NCBI RefSeq assembly: GCF_035083965.1
Contig: NC_089739.1
Location: 7,924,001 to 7,988,000 of the forward strand
Direction: 5' to 3'
Length of the DNA stretch: 64,000 bases
DNA from: Branchiostoma lanceolatum
Taxonomy: Eukaryota; Chordata; Leptocardii; Amphioxiformes; Branchiostomatidae
The notes beneath the pieces were generated by a model. The model made no database searches. It had not been told where the DNA came from and saw only the letters and a list, made by a program, of their open reading frames with translations. The position numbers and the translations under genes were made by a program. Positions 1 to 12,300 of this stretch are shown here, piece by piece (position 1 is the stretch's first letter; each line of letters opens with the position of its first letter).

Positions 1-1154
1 TGTACCCTTGGCCTGCGTTGTGGTGAACTTTGCTCAGACCCACTTTACTAGATGGCGATCCCTGAACGACCTTTGAGCGACCAAATTGGATTTGTGTGAC
101 CTTTGGTTTTGTAATTGAAATATGATGCACGATTATTATTCAAAACAATTACGTGTAAAACAAAGCATACAAAACTTTGAAGATTCGTTCTTTGTCTATG
201 AAAGTCGTTGAGCGATACGTCAAATTTTTGGTCGCTCAAGAGTCGCAGCCTCCATTGGAAAGGGTGTTTGTCACCGTGGGCCATGCAATTCGTTATTGTG
301 TTAAAGGTAAATGCTTCAAAAAGAGGACAAACAAAAATACTGTACTGTTTCACTTGGGTTTGTTTTGTTTTTCTTGTCACCGTAAGCGATTGTACACATA
401 TTGAGGGTTGTCAAGGGTTTAACTAAAGCACAAACATTTTTTGGCAAATAGACTCAGTCTAAACTCTTGCATGAGTAATACCAGATTTATTCAATGTAGT
501 CATTATGTTTTAAGATTCTCACCTTCTAGTTGGTGAAGGCAATCATTACAATTTTATTCATTTCATAACTCAACAAAACAGTTTGTTGCCCTTAATGATT
601 CGTACTAAAAAATGACCAGTGCAACAAACAGTACAGTTTACACAGACCACACGCATTCATAAGCTGTACGCTTTTTTATTTTATGTAAAGTTGCAAATTT
701 ATGTTAGGTTTGATATATAAAACAAGTTCTAAAATAGCTATCATTTAAGATATCCTAATCTACCAACTGCCACTCCTCCACAACATGTGCCTCTCCATTT
801 GAACCAGAAAATTACTTCAAAATGGTTATTCAAAGTACAATTAAGGCTAATTATAACTGGGAGCACTTTCAAAGTCATCCACATCCTTGGCAGCAAAGGA
901 GTCAGAAATATTGCACATAAGCACCAAATCACTTCATAGGATATTATTATAAAATTCTATTTCAAATGGATGCCTAACTTCTGACAATTGTCAACCGAGA
1001 ACAAAGAATTTAGCCGCGAGGTTAACATCTGGATCAAAGTATTAAAATGGTGAGCTTTCGAAAGTACAAATTTGCAAATAGATACCAAAAGACGTTGGTT
1101 GTAGAAGATGGAAAGTTCCCACGGATAAATGCACAGAATAATCTCTTGGGAGGT
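1..1154. other. 3' flank of the glycosyltransferase gene, noncoding
   Basis: AT-rich sequence with no convincing exon on either strand. It lies downstream of the minus-strand glycosyltransferase stop codon, so part of it is probably that gene's 3' UTR. Candidate AATAAA signals on the minus strand (TTTATT on plus) occur near 486 and 674. The short open frames here have no recognisable domain and no splice-site support. Confidence 0.5.
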
Positions 1155-2386
1155 TTACTTAGTGCCACAGCACGCCTCCAGGAAGGCCTTGTGAGACTCT
1201 TCCCAGTACTTGGACGCCAACAGTTCCTTCTTGAACTGTGCGGCCTTCTTGAATTCAGACTTCAAGCTCATGTCGTCGAGAATGTCCACGATCTTGTCCG
1301 CCCAAATTTGGGCCGACTGCTCCAGGTCGGACTCTCGGACGCTGGTGGTGACGATCTTGTGCCGGAAATCCGCGGAGACTTTCCCCTTCTCCATCAGCTC
1401 TCTCATCAGATCTGCGAGCCCGGATTGGTCCGAGATGAGGACGGGGATGCCCGCTACGATGGCCTCCAGCCCGACCATTCCGAACGGCTCTGCGCGGGAC
1501 GGCATCAGGACCAGGTGGGCTTGCTTGATATCCTGGATGATCTCCCTCTCCGTTCCATACGGCAGTAGCGTCGGCGTCAGCTTCCCGCTGTCGAGGTTGT
1601 CCTCAAGGATCTTCTTGCTTCTCGCGTAGTCATCGGAAGCAATCCCTCTGACTCGCAATCGCGCGTTCGGGATCTTCTCAACCACTTTCCCCATGGCTTT
1701 TGCAGCTATATCGAGCCCCTTCAGTCTCTCTACCCTCGTCACTCGTCCGACGGTGAGTACAATCTTCTCGCCGACGCCGTAACGCACGTTGGTGTTCGCA
1801 AAGGTTTCCGAAGGCCGTGGGAGGAACAGATGGTGGGAGATCGGCGGGTCATGCACTCTGTAGTGGTTGTCGTAGTGGTTGTGGATGCGCTTACCGACAG
1901 AGAAGACAGCGTGAACATCCTTAGCCTCTTTGGTCAGACGTTTCTCTTTCCCATCCGCAGCTATGGCCGCGGCGTTTCCCTTGAAGTGGTCGGTGTCAAA
2001 CGGTATAATGTGGTTGCAGAGGACTGTTTTAGCATCGGGATAGCGCGCGCTGATGTTCTTGGCCGCTTGGCTGGTGATGGGGAAGTGGCCGACGATGATG
2101 TCTACCCGTTCCGGCAGGTTCCGGTAGCGGGTCATGTGATCGTACGTCAGCCATTCGATGCACGGCTCACGCGGGTCGTCAGGATCACGGAATGGGGTCA
2201 GTAGTATGACGCCGTCGCTTTCTGCGCATTCTATATCTTCCTTCGGAGGTGGATACAGAACCGTGTTGTAGACGACGACATTGCCTTTCCGTAGCAGCTT
2301 GGCCACCTCGCGGTTGACGGTGGAGATGCCACCCTTGGAACTGCCGTACTCGTCATTGACCAACAGGGCTATTATCTTTATCGTTT
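1155..2386 (-). CDS. GT4-family glycosyltransferase, C-terminal exon (5' part unresolved)
   Basis: This is one long exon, read leftward from a probable acceptor (polypyrimidine tract then CACAG) next to 2386 to a TAA at 1155-1157. The first visible residues read ETIKIIALLVNDEYG, a beta strand followed by the glycine-rich loop SKGGIST typical of the N-terminal Rossmann domain. About 200 residues in is TVGRVTRVERLKGLD, the start of the second Rossmann domain. Then come SRAEPFGMVGLEA and AGIPVLISD, the GT4 nucleotide-sugar site with the family's two glutamates spaced E-x7-E. Members transfer a sugar from an activated donor with retention of configuration; the substrate cannot be told from sequence. 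No signal peptide or membrane segment is visible in this exon. The open frame has no ATG at its upstream end, and the exon starts in the middle of a codon, so at least one upstream exon exists but was not identified. The glycosyltransferase call is secure; the full gene model is not. Confidence 0.85.
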
Positions 2387-5300
2387 CTGTGGAAATTACA
2401 TCGATGTGATGCGGCGTTAAAAAGAAAGATAATCATTGTTTGCTTCCATCATACACAATTGGAAAAAAGCGTTATGTAACAGCTATAGTATGCTCTTTAT
2501 TCACATTTTACGAGACGGCTATATAGTTGTTTCGCCTGTTACACGCCTACAACTTTGTGGTTTATTCTAAAACATCTGAAATTATGATACATTTACTGTT
2601 AATTTAGATCTGTTATCAGCCCACTAACAAAATAGATAGAATCTGCATAGCTTAATCATTGAACAGCAAAAGGTGATACGGCTATGAGTGTTGTGAAAAC
2701 TTACCAGCCATATTTGACGGACATAGTCCTCTGCCATTCTGATCCACAGCTTAGCAGCGCTCGGTTTGTTGATATACCTACATTGGAGAGAGGTAGAACC
2801 AATTACAACAACCACAGGTATAAGTATGCAGGAAGTCATAATATGACTTTAATACAACCGTGACCGCCAAGTAAACTGAAGTATCTATTACCTATTAAAC
2901 CTCCTTGCTATTACATAGCTTAGTCTGTCGAGAAAAACTGACCTTCAGTCTCTTTATTATAAGAAATCCAACCCGTGCCTGAACACCAGCACCCCGATAC
3001 CTGGGCGAAAAGGTTAATTTGTTCGCGCAGGTGTTACATGATCATGGGGTCCAGATGTAACATGTTAGCAATTATTGTAACCATTATGGTGGCTAACCTT
3101 TGCTGAAAACAGAACATTTCAGAAAAATGTGTTCCATGAACCACATTTTGGTTGAGAGCAAAAGCCACAAAACAGGTTATTGCCAGACAGACATAAATAG
3201 TGCGCTGACGTCGAACAATGGCGGAGCGTAGACAGGTACACGTACAAAGGTCACCAGGTGTGAAGCCGTCACGCAACAGTGACTCCTTATAACAAGTGCA
3301 TTGGCTGAACTACATAACACCAGGACCAGTCGTCTATGGCCTTGTCGTGTTTTTCACTTAGGCCCATTGCAGTTGAAAACTGTCAGAATCTCTATATGAA
3401 GATTATAGAATTGATATATGCACCCCCATGACACAGACCGTGAAAAAGTCTGACCTTCGCTTTGTTGAAAAGACCTGTGCATTTTCGCGGTGAAATTGGC
3501 TTTCTATTCAAAAATGGTTGTAACCTTAACTTTTGAGACACTGCCACAGTTGCAGTAGCAACACAGGTAAACAATTTAACCATACAACCTCTGTTAAACG
3601 GCCATCTTACCTTAGTTTGTTGACCCATACGCTGATTACGTGGTCACACCTTGACGTCACGTACCAATTTCGTCCGAACTCTCAAACCTTAAGGGCTGAC
3701 TGCGTGTGCCTATCCGCAAGTATACAAAAAGTAAGAGTAAATCGGTACTACAGGAGTGAAACGTATCCTATTATAGAACCCACTCATGTACAATCTGTTT
3801 TATTGTTCTATTGTTTAACAGGTGTTGAATGCTAATGACCAAGCAGTAGTTTGTGCAATCGAAAAGGAACTTTCTTTTCTTTGACGACCATTTCACTTGG
3901 TGGCCTTTGTATCCATGCGCCACTGAGGTTACACTTCTGACTGTGGTGGTGTAATTAGCCTCCTTTGGGCTTATAATACACTTTTTGTTGATGACGTCTT
4001 TTGTACTAGGGAGTTTGAGCCGCCGACGGACCTATGATTACGGGCTGGCTGCACGAACGACCCAGTACAAAAAGAAGTCATCAGCAAAACGTGTATTATA
4101 AGCTCCCACCCCTATAAAAAGCCCCAGAGAGCCTGCTATGGAGGCTATGGTGTAATAGCGTCATGACTGATTACCCTCAAGGGCGGGATATCCGTTACTT
4201 GACAGAAGGATGCGACTACGTCAAGAGAGATAAAATTGCAGGATTGAGGGCTCATTAATAAGAGGCTGATACCCCTCCTTTTTATGGGATAAATCCTTTG
4301 ATAACAGCAACAAAATACCAACAACATCCACATGTGACAATTGAATTAAGGTCCTGAACAAAAACAAACACCCTATTTAGACTGGACTCATTTCTCTCCC
4401 CCCCCCCTTTATAACTTCCAAACGGTATGGTGTATGATCAAATTTGCAGGGGGTGATAAGCATGTAAATATTAATCACTCTCCATAATAAGCCTTGATTA
4501 TTTGGCGAAGATAATGTGTTCTTGGAACTCTAGTTAAGTTATACAGAGGTGCATAACATTAGACAAATGTTATGTAAATTATGGAAACGTTTGCATAGCT
4601 AATGAGGTGATAATTTTAGTGAAGGTATAGGGTCTTGTACAGTTATACTTTAGCTCTTAACGTTTATGTTGTCAAAATGTCAAAGACATTTTGGACTTTC
4701 TTTGAAGGAAACATCGGGTCTTACATCGGTGGCCATAGTCAATACACTTAGGTGTCCTGAGCAACCACCTGTCCTCAGCAACCATTTCCTCAGTCCCTTG
4801 AGTGCTTGCTGAACCCAGGTTTGATTGTAGCTTTAATTTTCAGGCAAAGGCTACTTGTATTGATCTCAGTTTCAGACTTAACACACATGCACACCTGCAA
4901 CATTCATGAATAGTCCAATTTAATGTCATATAGGATAACTTCGCAACAGCATGTAATCAAATGTATCTACTTTGATATTTCCACCAATTTACGATAATAC
5001 ATAAAGTAGTCATACAAAACACAAAACAGTAATACTTAATCTATACTACACACTTAACAAAATCAAACACACAAATACAAACATTTTGCTATATTTATAA
5101 CAACAACAAAAACACTGTCTCCTTTGCAACTGAAAAAAAACAAGTCATGAAAGCACACCAGTATTTTCCATTTCCTATCATATTTTTCAGCTTTGTTTAA
5201 GAACTCCTAATAAACATGACCAACTGTATCAACTACAAGAGTGAGACATCTCAACTACTTGCACAACCCAGTCCAGGTTCATATGTTCACAAGTGGCACA

Positions 5301-6375
5301 TTTCTACCCCTGGACTCTCTTAACTTTATGCTGGCCTGGTATCCAAACCTATCATAGCTCCAGAGTCTCTTCTGTCCTCTTTGAAAATAAGCTAACTTAA
5401 TACTGCACTAAGTATGATTGTGACATTGTGCTTAATGTACTGCATTGTAATGAGGACAAGATTTCTGACCAGTTAATCTGCACACAATTGTACAAAAATT
5501 GGTATCAGGAAATAACCTTGTTTTCATGGTGAATTCTACTTTTCCTTTGCACCTGGTGAACAGCAAATCAAAGTACATATAATCTCACAACATCACATTC
5601 TACAATGTACATTTGTATTTTACTCTCTGAAGCATTTCATTTTAAGCCTGCAATATCTTTTTTTATTTTAAACTTTGCTATCTTACTGTTTTTTACAAGC
5701 AGTTACAGACAGAGTGGAGGGACATGTGTTAGGATGGAAGTTGGACACAGAAATGGGCAGCTAGGAAAACTTAACGATTTAGCCTCCCCAATATCTGCTT
5801 GGAGACTAGGGATCTGTATATTAGCATTCCGGTATTATAGACTTTCTAAGCTATACATGTAAATATTCTTTTGTGAAACACCTATGCCATTTGATGATGT
5901 AGGTGAGACTTCCTCGGATTGTGCTACACCCACAACATATTTCTCTCACCATACCCCATGTGACATTGAAATCATGGCATGACATTCTAATGTTTAAGTA
6001 CTATGGATATTTAGCAAGCAACATCCCTAAGTTGGATAGTTGTTCTAGACATCCTTTTATCTCTTGAAAAGATGTTAGTTATCATCATCATCATCAATAA
6101 TACTCTTAAAGAGTTGGAGCTTTGAAGGCATTCCTTAGTTAGAATGAAAGCTCATCTGCATTGGTGCAATACGTATTCAAAGTTTCTTTAATTGTATTGC
6201 GAGACAAAACTTTAACCATTTCTAATTAGCAATTCAATCTTTGGAAACATAGCCAGCAGTATCCATTCAAGGTTATTTTCAGTATCCCTAGAACATTTCA
6301 CCGTCTCACAAATACAGGATATTCCTTTGACGTTAAATATTTGTCATGCCACCAATGTTGGTCATCAGAACGTCA
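2387..6375. other. Intergenic region between the glycosyltransferase and SPAG1 genes
   Basis: It should hold the unlocated upstream exon(s) and promoter of the minus-strand glycosyltransferase on its left side and the 3' UTR of minus-strand SPAG1 on its right. A canonical CRE-like octamer TGACGTCA is at 3652-3659. A foldback repeat is annotated separately at 3967-4107. From about 4900 to 6375 the sequence is AT-rich and featureless, as expected for a long 3' UTR. No exon could be supported. Confidence 0.45.
3967..4107. repeat. Foldback element (long inverted repeat)
   Basis: The sequence from 3967 (GGGCTTATAATACAC...) is repeated in inverse at 4061-4107 (...GTGTATTATAAGCTCCC). The arms are about 45 nt with a few mismatches around a loop of about 50 nt. 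Size and structure resemble a small nonautonomous DNA transposon; the family is unknown. Confidence 0.65.
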
Positions 6376-9300
6376 TTAGAAGACAAATGCCTTCTTAAGT
6401 GCATTGATGTCTTCTTTTGTGTACTCCGTACATGGCTGGTTCAGGAGGCAGTTCAGGGTAGAACAGATATCTGTAAAAAGAGAATGGCATGAATCTCAAA
6501 AAATTGACAAGACAAAGTATGAAAAGTCTTCAAAGTATACATTTATTGAGGGCAAACAGTAACAACAAAATTTATGTTGGAAACAAAGTAGGGTACAACT
6601 CGCGTTTTCAGCCAAGCATGCCGGGTCACCCTAATCTTCTTGATATGTGTTTACTTAGGTTTTTTTAGGTGCAGAGGTTTGATTCCTGAAGCTGAGCCTT
6701 ATACATGAGGATGCCGGCTTTATGCCACCATTCAAAATGCCGGCTTTATGCCACCATTCAAAATGCAATTCAAAAAACCCTGTGATCTCTTTTACACTGT
6801 CTGAATATTTTAAAACTACTGCAAGTCAATTTCTTAGTGTTGTATTTTCTAACATACTGGTATGAGGCATTTGTGCAGTCCCATTTCAATAAAGCTAAAA
6901 CAAGGTGACCCCTGCAATACTCACAGTTCTTATCCTTGGCAGTAAGGAAGGTTTTCAGAATGTTGAAGCGGTTGGCCTTTGTGATGTAGTAGACATACTG
7001 GTACACCAGGGCTGGCTCTGAAGAAAACAAAAAATATAGAATCAAAACAAACTTCATAAAAACATTCGAGAGGGAGGGACAGGTGTCTTGGAAGGAAAGG
7101 TGTTCGAATTCCTCACTATTCCCACTTGATTATATTAATACATGTACCGTATATTAAAGTAGTACAATGTACGTCTTATCCAAACACATGTATATATAAT
7201 GCTACACTAATTTAATTTCTTGGTTAACAGATTTTTTGGTAAAATTCTAGCACAAGGACATCATTAAAACAGAAGGCTGGGGTTAAAACTTGCACCCGAC
7301 CCTGTTCACTCCCTGAAACTGTGTGCACCAAAGTACAAACTTTCCTCTGAGATTCTGTGTTCATGTTGATTTTCCAATCTAGCATTTTTTTTTAATTCCA
7401 TTATATATACACCAAGAAAATAAATTGGTCTGGCCTAATCTATCATAAACTTGTCTGATTATTTACAGTTATTACACACAAATATTGTTCTTTTTTTTCA
7501 ACCAGGGCGGCTCTCGCATCTACCCACTACTTTTCAGTGAGGCCCTAGAAATGATATCACAATTTTGCAACATCTTAGAAACAAAGGAAAACTGGCATGG
7601 ATGTGCAGAAAGTATACCAAAGAACTGTTTCAAAGCTGTGGGAGTTATTATCTTATTATATTGTAGACCCACCTCTGTTGACAACATCCTCTTCCTTCAA
7701 GACATGGACTATCTTGTTGATCATGTCGGCGTCCATCTTGTTACTCACAACTGAAAAATAAAGTACATGTACATTATTATGAAGCCATCATGAAGCAATT
7801 ATGAAGGAAAGTACATGTATGTGTACTGTGCACAGATGGACCCTTTGAAGTGTCCAGATACATTTGGTGTAGGTTTTATAAAAAGCTAGTGATGCTGAAA
7901 GAGTTTAATGGACTTGGAGAGGAACATGATGTAAAAGGCTTATCAACTTTGACTTTGTGTTAGTCATATACGGTAACATTTGTATGATATTGTATTGTGT
8001 TGACTGTTTGCATTTAATCATTTCATGACAAATGGTCTTGACCATGTGCCCTTCCAATGACACAAGCAAACACAAAAACAGGGGGACAAGCACCTTTTGG
8101 CAACTCATCTGGAGCGATGCTCTTGAGCAGACCCAAGTACAGCTCATTGTCGTCACTGTTCTTTAGGGCGCTCCAGGCGGTCATGAACAGGTACGGAGAA
8201 CTCTGCAGGAAAAAAGGAATGAGGTTGAAGACAACGTTTTTGTTCTAATGATGGTCCAAGGAGCAATAATACGTATCTAAGATGTCTTCCATGGGAAGCT
8301 AAGAAAAATGTAAAGAAAGGTTTTTCTTTTATACGTTGATGAAGGTTAGACATCAACATCACATAAGATATGCTAAATAACAGTTACTCAAGCAACTCGA
8401 TATAATTTTTATTTTGTTTGATACATTAACCTTCAGCAATCTGAGTAGTAGTTTGGCACCCAATTCTCTGGGTTCCAAAGTCGGGCAGCAGGGAGAAGGT
8501 TAAAATGTTAACCTTAAGCTAGAAATAAAAGCTCCTCAGAATCACCTTGGCTTGCCTTGATGCTTCCTCAACTTTGGCCTTCAGCTTCCTCTTGGTGGAG
8601 GGACTTGTCGCTTTGGGCCCCTCAGGTTCCATGGGGTCTCCCTTAATACCCTCCGCCTTAAGGAATAAGAAACAAAGTCGAAGACATTAGCTAAAACTCC
8701 TGGCAACTGAAGAGGTTAACTGGTTAGTTAAACTAGTATTGATAGCATTAAGCAATACAGGCACTAGTTTGAATCACAATGCTTGCTAGTCTACTTTCTG
8801 CATTTGATACTACACGTGTACATGCATTTCACTAGTGTTACGTTGACTACGCAAAAATGGAAAATAACAGCAGGACTAGAAACACTCAATGCTTAAAATT
8901 TGATGTAATTCCTTGGCTGAAATTTTGTTACATCTCCAAAAACACCCAAATAGTTGCTCTTTCAAAAGTTTTGCTTGCTCAGAATTCAAAAAGTTTCAGA
9001 TATAAAAGAATTTGTTTATTATGCCAAAAAACAGCTACTCAAGCAACTGAATAATTTTGAAACAGTCAGACGTTTCAGACAGCATCCGCTATCTTTTGTC
9101 AGTGACTAAAGGAAAGAACTTGAGAACCAGGTTTTATACCAGAACTGTGAATTGATAATGTTGAATTTCTCTTATGAAAATTTTCTTTTTTGTTTGTTTA
9201 TTTCTAGCCCTGCTGTTTATAACCTACCGTTGTTTCCTCCTCGCTGTCGCTGTCTTCCCCCTCCTCAACTACTACTCTCCTCCTGCTCTTCCCAGCATCC

Positions 9301-12300
9301 TTTGTAGCCTTCCCAGAATCCTTATCTTTACCCCCTTGAAGCGATCTGAGCTCCTATAGGTGGGGATTCCAACACGGCATGCACATGCTATCAGTACACA
9401 CATGCTAAACATACTCCACACAATGCAACATTAGTGGTGTTTTGTTCTTGTTAGACTGTTGAATTGGTTACCCAGAATATTCTGTCCATAGATATTCATT
9501 TTTGTTGCCCATGATGGCCTGAATGATATTTCATTTTGTGTATAAAGGAAAAGAGCTTAATGAACTCTGTTGAAGTTGAAGGTCAGTCCCATAATCGCAC
9601 AAAAAGTGAGTAAAATCTCTCCTGCTACCAGAATTTCGGCCAATATCTTGAGGTATACAATGTAGGTGCTACAATGTACATTTTCTACATACATGTAATA
9701 CAGCTTTGTTGAACATGGTTTAGGTGTAGGCCTATGACTGATTTTGCATCATAATCTCTTTTCCCTGAGACATATATATTAGTTCCAATTTTTTGACAAT
9801 AAAGATTATTGAAAAGACTATGTTTGATTTCTGAAAATGGAGGGGAATGCGAACAAGTGAAGGAAGTCAACATAAAAAAGGGGATATTGAGATTTTTTCG
9901 AATCATGACCTTGAATGTATCAATGATAAAAGAGAATGTCTAGTACTAGAAAGTCAAAGTAGAAAAAATTAAAACTGTGCTCGTAAATTCTGAAGATGAA
10001 ATGGACAGAAGGCAAAAAGTTTTGAGGTAAAAATAGAACAGAACAAATACCAGGAAGAACAGAAGGGCGGTTAGGATGCCAAAACATTTCAAATCCTGCA
10101 CCCCCCCCTTTTTTAGAGTGCATTAGACATGCAACATTCCAGACACAAAAACCATGCAAGTTCCCACATCCCCCTCCTCACCTGTCTCCACAGTTCCTTG
10201 ACGTCGTCCAGTTCAATTTTAGCAGCCTTATTCTTGGGGTCAAGTTTGAGCAGCTCAGTCAGATCCTTCGCAGCCTCGCTGTACCTCTTCAGCATCTGGG
10301 GTTACAGGAAGGGTAAGTAAAATATGTCTACAAACAAGGTTGAAGGACCCTTATGTCAGGATAGGAGAGATGCAATGTTCATACTTGTAAGTTCTAGAAG
10401 TGTTCTGTAACTTCTCCATACATCCATGCAGTCTTAACTATCGAGTAACTAAATCTTAGCTATTAATCCAGCAGTATACTGAACATGCTTTGATTTGAGA
10501 TTCTTTTCCTTAGTTTATTGAAAATCAAGGTACATGTAGTCGACTTCTTTTACTTCTTTTTTCCCTTTGTTTAAAAATATAAGTAGGGTAGAATGTGATT
10601 TTACATAAAAAGTCTTAACATTTATCAAATATTCCTTTGTTGTGCATTGTATGACAAACTCAAACTATCTTCTTTATGAATTGAAATGAGGTAGACTCTT
10701 ACTCATCATTACTCAAGACATGCATTTCTAGTAGACTGGATAATAACTGTCCTCTTACCTTCCTGGCCTGAGCCCGTCTGAAGTAAGCCTTGATATTCTT
10801 CTCCTCCAACTCCAGGGTCTTGTTACAATCAGCCTCCGCTTCATTAGGCTGGGGAGGGCAGAAAACATAGATGTCTTGTTACAATAGAGTTGTACAAAAA
10901 GGCACAAATATTGAAAGATAAACCAAGGACATCCTATATAATGTCCTTGGATAAACAAACCCTTATCTTCAGCCTGAGTTCAAAGTTAGATTTTAAAAAT
11001 CCAAAAGCTTGCAGATGAACATCAATAAAGACTAGATTATCATCATTGATTAACTGTCTTCTTTTACCCATCAAATACTAGTACTTAGGTGAGGAGTCCC
11101 TTTCTCACAACAACTTTAAAACAAGCTTACAACTCCAAAGAGGTAGGTTTGTAGAAACAAGAGCAAGGGAGTGGGAGAGAGAGGAAGCACATGAGAAAGA
11201 GAGAGGGAGAGGAGAAAGAGAGAAATATCTAGACTTACCCTGGTCATTTTCAGATGGCAGAGAGCTCTGTTACAGTAAGCCACAGCCTGGTCAGGAGAGA
11301 GCTCTATACACTTGGTGTAACACTGGGTAGCAGGCCCAAAGTGTCCTTTCTTGACTAGTGTGTTCCCTTTTTCCTTAAACTGCAGGAAAGTATCTCGAGG
11401 GGACGTTGATTTTGTTTGCTTTTTCTCACTTTTTGTGGGCATTTTCTTTTTATCTTCCTTCTTTGCTTCCTTCTTTGCTTCATTCTTTGCTTCCTTCTTT
11501 GATTCCTTCTTTGCTTCCGTCTTGTCTTTCTTTGTTTCGTGTGCTTTTTTGGAACTTTCAGCCTTTTTACTTGTAGATTTTTCCGCATTTTCCTTTTCTC
11601 TGTTTGGTTTGGATGCTTTTGTTTCATTGGCTGATGGCTCTTTGACTCCATTGACCATTGGTTGTTTGGTTTCAGGTGCTTTAATTTCATTGGCTACCGG
11701 CTTGCTAGGTTCTGGGATCTGATTGGTTGGTGGTGGGATTGCCGGGGAAACAGTTCTATGTGCACTCTGGGGGCTGTAAGTGGGAATGGTGGGTAGTTTT
11801 GTCCTCCAGTTGGGTCCATCTAAGTCTTTCAGCATTTGTGCTGATCTAAGAAGAGAAATCAACAATTCATATCAGTATTACATATACAGTATACTTATAC
11901 AGCTATTTCTATTTGTTATGTGTGTTAGTTTCCTAACTTTTTGAGGTTTTTAACAATGATTTCTTCCCCTTACTTCTGCCACAAACTATGCAAGAAACAT
12001 TGTGAAAGACACCTGAGAGAAACCAGTTGAAGTGTAATCTAACTTTTCTGATTGACCACAAAAAAATCACATTGTGTTGTAATAAAACATAAGATGTTTG
12101 AAGGTGCCGGTCCAATAACAACAAGACTGATTGAGGGTCATTTGAGGACACTGACCTGTGTGACCCCTGCTGGGCCTGTATGTTGCTGGGGTCGATGTTC
12201 AGCACATGTTTGTAGTCAACATACGCCTGCCTGAACCTGGAACATACAAACAGAAATTCGTCACCATTTCCTTTTCATCAAAATAAAATTGTGCTCTAAC

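Noticed and set aside
1047-1568. 173-codon open frame on the plus strand
   Set aside because: It is antisense to the glycosyltransferase exon and exists because of that exon's codon bias; it matches no domain.
2705-2779. Possible upstream exon of the glycosyltransferase (reads YINKPSAAKLWIRMAEDYVR) with acceptor- and donor-like ends
   Set aside because: The reading phase does not fit the acceptor at 2386, so it could not be joined without assuming another exon or acceptor.
3034-3276. 80-codon minus-strand open frame
   Set aside because: No splice support, no domain, and a composition like the surrounding noncoding DNA.
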